Part shown: piece after piece, positions 1-5,123 of the stretch
Position numbering within the stretch: position 1 is the first letter of the stretch
Layout of the letters: every line of letters begins with the position of its first letter
NCBI GenBank assembly: GCA_024641445.1
Contig: JAHEDA010000169.1
Span: 1-5,562, forward strand
DNA from: Gammaproteobacteria bacterium
GTDB taxonomy: Bacteria; Pseudomonadota; Gammaproteobacteria; UBA6429; Thiohalophilaceae
Length of the DNA: 5,562 bases
Direction: 5' to 3'
Notes under the pieces: model-generated
The model's input: only the letters and a program-made list of their open reading frames with translations
Told to the model about the DNA's origin: nothing
Databases searched by the model: none
Position numbers and translations under genes: made by a program

Positions 1-59
1 AGGGCAGTGAGGTCAAAGGATGCTGCATCGAAGAGCGCAGGGTCCAGGACTGCATTCAT
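1..59 (-). CDS. glnD: PII uridylyltransferase/uridylyl-removing enzyme GlnD, N-terminal fragment (runs off left edge)
   Basis: Only about 19 codons are present. Read on the minus strand from the ATG at 59-57, the peptide begins MNAVLDPALFDAASFDLTA, which resembles the DPxLFD start of gammaproteobacterial GlnD. The family senses glutamine and uridylylates or deuridylylates the PII proteins GlnB/GlnK to control nitrogen assimilation. Its ATG overlaps the map stop codon by one base (TAATG), so translational coupling to map is likely. A weak GGGGAA ribosome-binding site lies at 68-73 inside map. The map-glnD order is common in gammaproteobacteria, and that context carries much of the identification. 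A second ATG at 55-53 is out of frame and gives no GlnD-like peptide. Too little sequence is visible to check the nucleotidyltransferase or HD domains. Confidence 0.75.
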   Translation of the reverse strand, partial: MNAVLDPALFDAASFDLTA

Positions 60-826
60 TAAAGCTGTTCCCCAATGCGGCGCGTGAGCACCTCGTGCCC
101 AGTCGCGGTAACAAGAATAGTGTGTTCATATTGGGCAGAGAGGGAGCGGTCCTTGGTGACCACGGTCCAGCCGTCCTTCATCAGTTTCACATTGCGCTTG
201 CCGGCATTGATCATGGGTTCAATGGTGAAGGTCATGCCCGCCTGCAACATCATGCCAGTTCCGGGTGAGCCATAGTGCAGGACCTGCGGGTCTTCGTGAA
301 ATTTTCTACCAATGCCGTGGCCACAATATTCCCGTACAACACTATAGCTGTGAGACTCGGCATGTTGCTGTATCACATGCCCAATGTCCCCCAGGTGGAT
401 ACCGGGCTTTACCAGTTCGATACCCTTGACTAGACACTCGTAGGTAATCTTGTTGAGGCGCTGTGCCTGCACCGAGGGCTCACCGATAAAAAACATCATG
501 CTGGTGTCACCGTGGAAATCGTCTTTGATTACGGTGATGTCGAGATTGATCATGTCGCCGTTTTTCAGGCGCTTCTCATTCGGGATGCCGTGGCAGACCA
601 CCTGATTGACCGAGGTACAAATGGAACTGGGGAAGCCGTGGTAATTGAGCGGGGCCGGGATGGCCTGTTGTACATACACAATGTGGTCGTGGCAGAGGCG
701 GTCGAGTTCGGTGGTGGTGACCCCCTCTCGCACGTGCGGCTTAATCATCTCCAGCACTTCAGCGGCCAGGCGGCCCGCCACGCGCATTTTTTCAATCTCT
801 TCAGGGGTCTTGATGGTTACGCTCAT
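59..826 (-). CDS. map: Methionine aminopeptidase, type I (255 aa)
   Basis: This cytosolic metalloenzyme removes the initiator methionine from nascent proteins whose second residue is small. The protein is a single pita-bread domain of normal type Ia length, without the N-terminal zinc-finger extension of eukaryotic forms. By alignment from memory with E. coli Map, all five metal ligands are present: D96, D107, H170, E203 and E234. The catalytic histidines H79 (in VCHGIP) and H177 (in FHEDPQ) are also present. The start at 826 gives MSVTIKTPEEIEKM, which aligns residue for residue with the E. coli N-terminus (MAISIKTPEDIEKM). ATGs further upstream at 841 and 862 add 5 and 12 residues with no family match. 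Only a weak GGAT ribosome-binding site precedes 826. The gene is divergent from rpsB and overlaps glnD by one base at its stop codon. Confidence 0.97.
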   Translation of the reverse strand: MSVTIKTPEEIEKMRVAGRLAAEVLEMIKPHVREGVTTTELDRLCHDHIVYVQQAIPAPLNYHGFPSSICTSVNQVVCHGIPNEKRLKNGDMINLDITVIKDDFHGDTSMMFFIGEPSVQAQRLNKITYECLVKGIELVKPGIHLGDIGHVIQQHAESHSYSVVREYCGHGIGRKFHEDPQVLHYGSPGTGMMLQAGMTFTIEPMINAGKRNVKLMKDGWTVVTKDRSLSAQYEHTILVTATGHEVLTRRIGEQL

Positions 827-905
827 GCGGTCATTATCCATGTGTGGCGGACCGGCGGCCATGGCCTATTTGCCGGAAAAATTGCTTATGAAACAGAAGG
901 ATTTA

Positions 906-942
906 TTGTCGGGGATACCGGGGTTATGGTATAAAGCGCGCG
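906..942 (+). promoter_or_regulatory. Candidate sigma-70 promoter of rpsB
   Basis: An extended -10 box is visible: TATAAA at 930-935, preceded by TG at 927-928 (TGGTATAAA). A -35-like TTGTCG lies at 906-911, with an 18-bp spacer. The bases after the -10 box are GCGCGCGCC (936-944), a GC-rich discriminator of the kind linked to stringent (ppGpp/DksA) control of ribosomal promoters. Transcription would start near 941-943, about 133 nt before the rpsB ATG. The boxes are seen directly; promoter activity and stringent control are inferred. Confidence 0.7.
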
Positions 943-1074
943 CCGTTAAGGCAAACCAAACTTTTAATGTCCGTTTACGGACAAATTCGCACACACACCG
1001 GCACAGCTGCCAGGGTGCCCCGGTAACGGGGTTGGCAGGTGGGGTGTGTGGAGGCATAACCCGAGGAGACACTC
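942..1074 (+). promoter_or_regulatory. Structured 5' leader of rpsB mRNA, probable S2 autoregulatory element
   Basis: A long, interrupted hairpin can be drawn by hand. The basal stem is 992-999 with 1043-1050 (CACACACC/GGTGTGTG). The next pairs are 1002-1004 with 1039-1041, then a 6-bp stem 1007-1012 with 1033-1038 (CTGCCA/TGGCAG). The apical stem is 1018-1022 with 1027-1031 and closes a GUAA (GNRA-type) tetraloop at 1023-1026. A separate 6-bp hairpin lies upstream at 968-983. The ribosome-binding site AGGAG (1064-1068) follows 13 nt after the long hairpin, 6 nt before the ATG. Gammaproteobacterial rpsB-tsf operons are known to carry a conserved leader through which S2 represses its own translation. 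Assignment here rests on position and foldability, not on a covariance-model match. Confidence 0.6.
968..983. repeat. Perfect 6-bp inverted repeat in the early rpsB leader
   Basis: TGTCCG (968-973) and CGGACA (978-983) are exact reverse complements separated by TTTA. In RNA this forms a small hairpin about 26 nt after the predicted transcription start. No U-run follows, so it is not an intrinsic terminator. It may be the 5' stem of the rpsB leader. As DNA it is also a dyad of the shape used by dimeric repressors, but no regulator can be named. Confidence 0.6.
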
Positions 1075-1965
1075 ATGCCTGATATGACTATGCGTCAAAT
1101 GCTGGAGGCCGGCGTACACTTTGGCCACCAAGCCCGATATTGGAACCCCAAGATGAAGACTTATATCTTCGGGGAACGTAATAAAATCCACATCATTAAC
1201 CTGGAAAAGTCGCTGCCGCTCTATAACGATGCGGTGAATTTTCTGGGCAAGCTGGCCTCCAAGCGCGGCAATATCCTGTTCGTAGGCACCAAGCGCGCCG
1301 CCCAGGACATCGTCCAGGCCGAGGCCCAGCGTTGTGGTATGCCTTATGTGAATCACCGTTGGTTGGGCGGCATGCTCACCAACTTCAAGACCGTAAAGCA
1401 ATCCATTCGCCGCCTCAAAGAGCTGGAGACCATGGAAGGTGACGGTACCTTTGACCGCATAACCAAGAAAGAGACCCTGACCCTGAGCCGCGAGCGCGAA
1501 AAGCTTGAGCGCAGCCTGGGCGGAATCAAGGATATGGCCGGCCTGCCCGATGCCCTGTTCATTATTGATGTGGGTCACGAGAAGATCGCCGTTGCCGAGG
1601 CCAAGAAGCTGGGTATCCCCGTTATTGGTGTCGTCGATACCAATAACAGCCCGGATGACATCGACTACATCATCCCCGGGAACGATGACGCCATTCGTGC
1701 CGTCACCCTGTACGCGCAGGGCATTGCGAATGCCGTCCTGGATGGCCGCTCCAACCTGAGTACCCTGGCCGGTCCAGAAGATGACTTCGTCGAGTTGGAA
1801 GAGTCGGGTGAGCCGCGCAAGGCAACCGTGAAGAAGGCCGCCAAGAAGCAGGCTGCCGGTGCAAGCGAGGGCAATACCGAAGAGACTGATGGTGCAACAG
1901 TAACCAAAAAGGCCGCCAAAAAGACTGCCAAGAAGACCACGGTCAAGAAAAAGGCCGCCAAGTAA
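1075..1965 (+). CDS. rpsB: 30S ribosomal protein S2 with a Lys/Ala-rich C-terminal extension (296 aa)
   Basis: S2 sits on the solvent side of the small subunit near S1 and the mRNA exit region, and in E. coli it is needed for S1 docking. Residues 1-241 follow E. coli S2 nearly end to end. Signatures include GVHFGHQARYWNPKM (13-27), NHRWLGGMLTN (93-103), the coiled-coil hairpin region around 104-160, and IPGNDDAIRAVTLY (200-213). E. coli S2 is 241 residues and stops where this protein reads FVELEE. Here about 55 further residues follow (242-296), with roughly 15 Lys and 12 Ala arranged as VKKAAKK, TKKAAKKTAKK and VKKKAAK, separated by an acidic/polar patch (about 261-272). The tail is probably disordered and nucleic-acid binding (inference). 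The start has a strong AGGAG site 6 nt upstream. It is the first gene of the operon, behind a structured leader. Confidence 0.98.
   Translation: MPDMTMRQMLEAGVHFGHQARYWNPKMKTYIFGERNKIHIINLEKSLPLYNDAVNFLGKLASKRGNILFVGTKRAAQDIVQAEAQRCGMPYVNHRWLGGMLTNFKTVKQSIRRLKELETMEGDGTFDRITKKETLTLSREREKLERSLGGIKDMAGLPDALFIIDVGHEKIAVAEAKKLGIPVIGVVDTNNSPDDIDYIIPGNDDAIRAVTLYAQGIANAVLDGRSNLSTLAGPEDDFVELEESGEPRKATVKKAAKKQAAGASEGNTEETDGATVTKKAAKKTAKKTTVKKKAAK
1834..1961 (+). repeat. Three copies of AAGGCCGCCAA in the rpsB 3' end
   Basis: The 11-mer AAGGCCGCCAA occurs at 1834-1844, 1909-1919 and 1951-1961, each coding for the Lys-Ala-Ala-Lys core of the S2 tail. All three are in the same reading frame. A near copy (AAGACTGCCAA, 1921-1931) lies between the second and third. 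This pattern fits growth of the tail by duplication or slippage of a short coding unit, although codon bias for AAG and GCC alone could produce part of the similarity. Confidence 0.7.
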
Positions 1966-1967
1966 AC

Positions 1968-1987
1968 ACCGGGTGCCTCGCACCGGT
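1968..1987 (+). other. Hairpin just after the rpsB stop codon
   Basis: GGTGC (1972-1976) pairs with GCACC (1980-1984) around a CTC loop. After a bulged G at 1971 the stem continues, with 1968-1970 pairing to 1985-1987. It begins three bases after the stop codon and has no U-run. It may protect the rpsB 3' end from exonucleases or help the terminator downstream; that role is inferred. Confidence 0.45.
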
Positions 1988-2005
1988 TAAACAGCAAGGT
2001 CGTCG

Positions 2006-2030
2006 AAAAGGGGGGCTCTGCCCCCTTTTT
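2006..2030 (+). terminator. Intrinsic (rho-independent) terminator or attenuator between rpsB and tsf
   Basis: AAAAGGGGG (2006-2014) pairs perfectly with CCCCCTTTT (2021-2029) around a GCTCTG loop, and the last five bases of the element are T. This is a textbook GC stem with a U-tract. Because tsf follows on the same strand and I find no convincing promoter of its own, the element probably acts as a partial terminator that lowers tsf and downstream transcription relative to rpsB. The opposite strand also gives a stem followed by TTTT, but no minus-strand gene ends nearby. Confidence 0.85.
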
Positions 2031-2062
2031 CGGAGATACGGCCCCGTCGCTGTCGGTTCAGT

Positions 2063-2077
2063 CAAATTAAGAATTTG
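2063..2077. repeat. AT-rich inverted repeat upstream of the tsf ribosome-binding site
   Basis: CAAATT (2063-2068) and AATTTG (2072-2077) are exact reverse complements around AAG. The repeat ends six bases before the AGAGGA site of tsf (2083-2088). As RNA it would be a weak hairpin with a tight three-base loop; as DNA it could be a small dyad. It may simply reflect local AT-richness. Confidence 0.4.
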
Positions 2078-2096
2078 TAGAAAGAGGATTCACACA

Positions 2097-2984
2097 ATGT
2101 CTATTTCAGCAGCAATGGTTAAGGAACTGCGTGAGCGCACTGGCGCCGGGATGATGGAATGCAAGAAGGCGCTGACCGAGACCAATGGTGACCTTGAGGC
2201 CGCCATTGAACACATGCGCAAGTCAGGTATGGCGAAGGCCGACAAGAAGGCCGGGCGTATCGCAGCAGAGGGTCTGGTCGCGATCAAGACCAGCGCCGAT
2301 GGTAAGACGGCCGCCGTGGTAGAGGTCAATTCCGAGACCGACTTCGTTGCCAAGGGCGACGACTTTGTGGCATTTGTCGGGGCGATTGCCGAACGGGTAT
2401 TGAAGGATAAGCCTGCCAGTCTGGAGGCCCTCCTGGCGATGCCCTTGAATGACGGGGACAAGGCGAGCATTGAAGATGCGCGCAAGGCCCTCATTGCCAA
2501 GCTTGGCGAGAACATGAACGTGCGTCGCTTCCATCTTATGAATGCCAAGGGCAAGGTCTCTTCCTATTCTCACGGTACCCGCATTGCTGTAGTAATTGAT
2601 GTGGAAGGGGGTAGTGATGAGCTGGGCAAGGACCTGGCCATGCATATTGCCGCCAATCGCCCACTCTGTGTCAATGAGAGCGAGGTGTCGTCCGAGCACC
2701 TGGCGAAAGAAAAAGAAATTTTTACTGCTCAGGCGGCTGAGAGCGGCAAACCCGCCGCGATTATCGAGAAGATGGTCCAGGGGCGTATCAGCAAATATCT
2801 AAAGGAAGTGACCCTGCTGGGCCAACCCTTCGTGAAAGACCCCGACACTACGGTAGAGAAATTATTGCAGAAGGCCAAGGCCACCGTGCATAGCTTCATC
2901 CGTATGGAAGTTGGTGAGGGAATCGAGAAGAAGAGCGAGAACTTTGCCGATGAAGTCATGGCTCAGGCCAAGAGCAATATGTAA
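2097..2984 (+). CDS. tsf: Translation elongation factor Ts (295 aa)
   Basis: EF-Ts is the cytosolic guanine-nucleotide exchange factor that releases GDP from EF-Tu so that it can bind GTP and aminoacyl-tRNA. The N-terminal UBA-like domain (about 1-55) carries the family signature VKELRERTGAGMMECKKAL (8-26). The core begins with the TDFVAK motif (81-86); D82 and F83 correspond to the E. coli residues that intrude near the EF-Tu Mg2+ site. The C-terminal part keeps GQPFVKDP and FIRMEVGEGIEK. The length is slightly above E. coli (283 aa), with insertions in the core and no truncation. The start has AGAGGA at 2083-2088, 8 nt upstream. The gene lies 131 nt downstream of rpsB, behind a terminator, and 18 nt before pyrH. 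S2 and EF-Ts are encoded together in almost all bacteria. Confidence 0.98.
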   Translation: MSISAAMVKELRERTGAGMMECKKALTETNGDLEAAIEHMRKSGMAKADKKAGRIAAEGLVAIKTSADGKTAAVVEVNSETDFVAKGDDFVAFVGAIAERVLKDKPASLEALLAMPLNDGDKASIEDARKALIAKLGENMNVRRFHLMNAKGKVSSYSHGTRIAVVIDVEGGSDELGKDLAMHIAANRPLCVNESEVSSEHLAKEKEIFTAQAAESGKPAAIIEKMVQGRISKYLKEVTLLGQPFVKDPDTTVEKLLQKAKATVHSFIRMEVGEGIEKKSENFADEVMAQAKSNM

Positions 2985-3002
2985 AGGAGACGCACGCCAC
3001 CC
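2985..3002 (+). promoter_or_regulatory. Ribosome-binding site of pyrH with unusually long spacing
   Basis: A strong AGGAG (2985-2989) begins directly after the tsf stop codon, but 13 nt separate it from the pyrH ATG at 3003, which is longer than the usual 5-9 nt. No in-frame start codon lies between, and the next Met is at codon 19, inside the conserved region. The start is therefore secure, and initiation may rely partly on ribosomes finishing tsf. Confidence 0.65.
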
Positions 3003-3716
3003 ATGTCCGCATTAAAATACAAACGTATCCTGCTCAAACTTAGCGGCGAGGCCCTCATGGGCACGCAGAATTTTGGTATCGACCCCACAGTGCTCGAAAA
3101 GGTGGCGGACGAGGTCAAGGCTCTGGTCGATAAAGGTGTGCAAGTTGCCGTGGTCATCGGTGGTGGCAATATCTTTCGTGGTGTGAGTCTCTCTGCCAAG
3201 GGGATGGACCGTACCTCAGCGGATCATATGGGTATGTTGGCGACGGTGATTAATTCGCTCGCGCTACAGGATGCAATGGAACGCAAGGATATAAAGGTTC
3301 GCGTGATGTCGGCGCTGCCGATCCATCAGGTGTGTGAAGACTACATCCGGCGTCGTGCGGTTCGTCACCTCGAAAAGGGGCGTGTCGTGATTTTTGCAGC
3401 AGGTACCGGGAATCCATTTTTTACCACTGACTCAGCGGCCAGCCTGCGTGGAATTGAGATCAACGCCAATGTTGTTATCAAGGCGACAATGGTCGACGGC
3501 ATTTACACCGCCGATCCAAAGAAAGATCCCACGGCGACGCGCTATGAACGTTTGAGTTACGACCAGGTCATAGAGAATAAATTGGCGGTGATGGACACCA
3601 CGGCTATCGTGCTGTGCCGCGATAATCGACTCCCCATCCTTGTTTACAACATGGCAAAACCGGGCGCCCTCATCAATATCGTTGAGGGTGGCAACGAAGG
3701 CACATTGGTGCAATAG
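3003..3716 (+). CDS. pyrH: Uridylate (UMP) kinase (237 aa)
   Basis: PyrH phosphorylates UMP to UDP with ATP and supplies all UTP/CTP and UDP-sugar synthesis. It is the bacterial hexameric enzyme of the amino-acid kinase fold, unrelated to eukaryotic UMP/CMP kinases. Motifs run in the expected order: KLSGEAL (12-18, phosphate binding), VIGGGNIFRG (51-60), ADHMGMLAT (73-81), GTGNPFFTTDSA (134-145, UMP binding), ATMVDGIYTADPKKDPTA (161-178, nucleotide site) and NMAKPGAL (216-223). The length matches E. coli PyrH (241 aa) within a few residues. E. coli PyrH is activated by GTP and inhibited by UTP; whether this one behaves likewise cannot be read here. It lies 18 nt after tsf and 10 nt before frr, an arrangement widespread in bacteria. 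Confidence 0.98.
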   Translation: MSALKYKRILLKLSGEALMGTQNFGIDPTVLEKVADEVKALVDKGVQVAVVIGGGNIFRGVSLSAKGMDRTSADHMGMLATVINSLALQDAMERKDIKVRVMSALPIHQVCEDYIRRRAVRHLEKGRVVIFAAGTGNPFFTTDSAASLRGIEINANVVIKATMVDGIYTADPKKDPTATRYERLSYDQVIENKLAVMDTTAIVLCRDNRLPILVYNMAKPGALINIVEGGNEGTLVQ

Positions 3717-3726
3717 GAGAAGGCAA

Positions 3727-4284
3727 ATGCTGAACGATCTGAAAAAAGACGCGGAAACGCGCATGAAGAAGAGCATTGAGTCGTTACGTCACGATCTTAC
3801 CAAGATTCGTACCGGCCGCGCCCATACCAGTCTGCTGGACCACATTATGGTGGATTACTACGGCTCGAATGTGCCGATTACTCAGGTCGCCAATCTTACT
3901 GCCAGTGATGCGCGTACCCTCTCTGTTACCCCATGGGAGAAAAAGATGGTCCCCGTGGTAGAGAAGGCCATCCTTAATTCCGGTATGGGACTCAATCCTG
4001 TGACCAGTGGCGACATCATTCGTGTCCCGCTACCCGCGCTGACCGAAGAACGTCGCCGAGAACTTATCAAGATCGTGCGGGGTGAGGGTGAGGGGACCAA
4101 GGTCGCTATTCGCAATATTCGTCGTGATGTGTTGGCTGATGCCAAATCCCTGCTGAAGGATAAGGCGATTACCGAGGATGAGGAACACCGTGGTCAGGAA
4201 GACATACAAAAAATTACCGATAAGTATATCGCCGAGGTCGACAAGGTTCTGGGCGAAAAAGAAAAGGATTTAATGGAGATCTAA
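3727..4284 (+). CDS. frr: Ribosome recycling factor (185 aa)
   Basis: RRF acts with EF-G after termination to split the post-termination ribosome into subunits. The protein has exactly the E. coli length. The three-helix domain I is formed by residues 1-30 and 105-185, and the beta-rich domain II by about 31-104. The family signatures KIRTGRAHTSLLD (26-38), RVPLPALTEERR (99-110) and KIVRGEGEGTKVAIRNIRRD (115-134) are intact, with R129, R132 and R133 on the rRNA-binding helix. The start at 3727 gives MLNDLKKDAETRM, matching the E. coli start MISDIRKDAEVRM, and GGAGAAGG (3716-3723) precedes it. An upstream in-frame ATG at 3640 lies inside pyrH and would add 29 residues with no family counterpart. 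The gap to pyrH is 10 nt. Confidence 0.98.
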   Translation: MLNDLKKDAETRMKKSIESLRHDLTKIRTGRAHTSLLDHIMVDYYGSNVPITQVANLTASDARTLSVTPWEKKMVPVVEKAILNSGMGLNPVTSGDIIRVPLPALTEERRRELIKIVRGEGEGTKVAIRNIRRDVLADAKSLLKDKAITEDEEHRGQEDIQKITDKYIAEVDKVLGEKEKDLMEI

Positions 4285-4306
4285 TCGGGCTGTTTAAAAA
4301 ACCTCG

Positions 4307-4327
4307 GCTGCGGACTACTGGCGCAGC
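4307..4327. repeat. Inverted repeat in the frr-uppS gap
   Basis: GCTGCG (4307-4312) and CGCAGC (4322-4327) are exact reverse complements with a 9-base centre. No T-run follows, so it is not an intrinsic terminator. It ends 8 bases before the uppS Shine-Dalgarno and could form a hairpin in the mRNA that modulates ribosome access. The whole gap is only 71 nt and shows no clear promoter. Confidence 0.4.
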
Positions 4328-4334
4328 AACGCAG

Positions 4335-4341
4335 TTAGGAG
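4335..4341 (+). promoter_or_regulatory. Shine-Dalgarno sequence for uppS, start codon ambiguous
   Basis: TTAGGAG is the only good ribosome-binding site before uppS. It lies 2 nt from an in-frame TTG (4344) and 14 nt from the in-frame ATG (4356); neither spacing is ideal. I chose the ATG because a TTG only 2 nt away is usually too close to be used. Confidence 0.6.
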
Positions 4342-4355
4342 TATTGAATAGAAAA

Positions 4356-5123
4356 ATGGCGGAGGAAAAGCACAGCCTGGAATATCTGCGCAGTCTTAAA
4401 CTGCCGCGTCATGTTGCCATTATAATGGATGGCAATGGTCGCTGGGCGCAGAAGCGGTTTTTGCCACGTGTCGCTGGACATAAGTCCGGTGTCGATACCG
4501 TGCGTCAGATTGTGCAAATGACCGGTGACCTTGGTATTGAGGTCCTTACACTGTTTACCTTCTCCAGTGAGAACTGGCGACGCCCCCCCGCCGAAGTCAA
4601 TTTACTCATGGACCTGTTCCTCTCCGCCCTGGAGCGGGAGGTGCGTAAGATGCATGAGAACGGCATTCAGTTACGAATCATCGGTGATACCTCCGCCTTT
4701 AACGAAAAACTGCAACAGCGCATCCGCGAGGCAGAGGCGCTAACAAAAAATAATACGAACCTGGTACTGGCAATTGCCGCAAACTATGGTGGTCAGTGGG
4801 ACATCACCCAGGCCACGCGCAAGGTGGCGGCACGTGTAGAGCGTGGTGAGTTGTCCGCGATGGCAATTCGCGAAGAGGATATACGGCGCGAACTCTGTCT
4901 AAGTGATTTGCCAGAGCCCGACCTCTTCATACGCAGTGGTGGTGAGAAACGCATCAGCAATTTTCTGGTTTGGCAGTTGGCCTACACCGAACTCTATTTT
5001 ACCGATATCCTGTGGCCAGATTTCGATCACAAGGCCTATGCCGAGGCCATCCTGTCATTTACCAGTCGACAGCGCCGTTTTGGTCAGACCGGCGATCAAG
5101 TGGCCAAGGCCAATAATGCTTAA
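4356..5123 (+). CDS. uppS: Undecaprenyl diphosphate synthase, (2Z,6E)-farnesyl-diphosphate specific (255 aa)
   Basis: UppS is a cis-prenyltransferase that adds eight isopentenyl units to farnesyl diphosphate, giving the C55 carrier lipid for peptidoglycan and other surface glycans. The signature HVAIIMDGNGRWAQKR (19-34) contains the catalytic Asp D25. FSSENW (69-74) holds the conserved Asn/Trp pair, and RIIGD (107-111) follows. The C-terminal block IRSGGEKRISNFLVWQLAYTEL (192-213) provides R193, R199, S201 and E212, which bind diphosphate and Mg2+ in the E. coli enzyme. The length is typical (E. coli 253 aa). The alternative TTG start at 4344 would add four residues (MNRK), and both starts lie outside the conserved domain. 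The gene follows frr directly, with no dxr between, and overlaps cdsA by 8 nt. Confidence 0.96.
   Translation: MAEEKHSLEYLRSLKLPRHVAIIMDGNGRWAQKRFLPRVAGHKSGVDTVRQIVQMTGDLGIEVLTLFTFSSENWRRPPAEVNLLMDLFLSALEREVRKMHENGIQLRIIGDTSAFNEKLQQRIREAEALTKNNTNLVLAIAANYGGQWDITQATRKVAARVERGELSAMAIREEDIRRELCLSDLPEPDLFIRSGGEKRISNFLVWQLAYTELYFTDILWPDFDHKAYAEAILSFTSRQRRFGQTGDQVAKANNA

Noticed and set aside
827..862. Upstream ATG starts (841 and 862) for map
   Set aside because: They add residues with no counterpart in the family, whereas the ATG at 826 aligns exactly with the E. coli N-terminus.
968..983. The leader dyad as an intrinsic terminator
   Set aside because: There is no T-run after the stem on either strand, and it lies upstream of an essential gene.
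964..1983. A 339-codon open frame on the minus strand, antisense to nearly all of rpsB
   Set aside because: Its product has no recognisable family features and it mirrors a highly conserved ribosomal gene. Long antisense frames arise from the codon bias of strongly expressed genes in GC-rich DNA.
2031..2096. A dedicated tsf promoter
   Set aside because: Candidate -10-like boxes (such as TAGAAA 2078-2083) either overlap the ribosome-binding site or lack a matching -35 box. None was convincing by eye.
3640..3726. Upstream ATG extending frr by 29 residues into pyrH
   Set aside because: The ATG at 3727 has a good ribosome-binding site and gives the exact 185-residue family length. The extension is pyrH sequence read in another frame.
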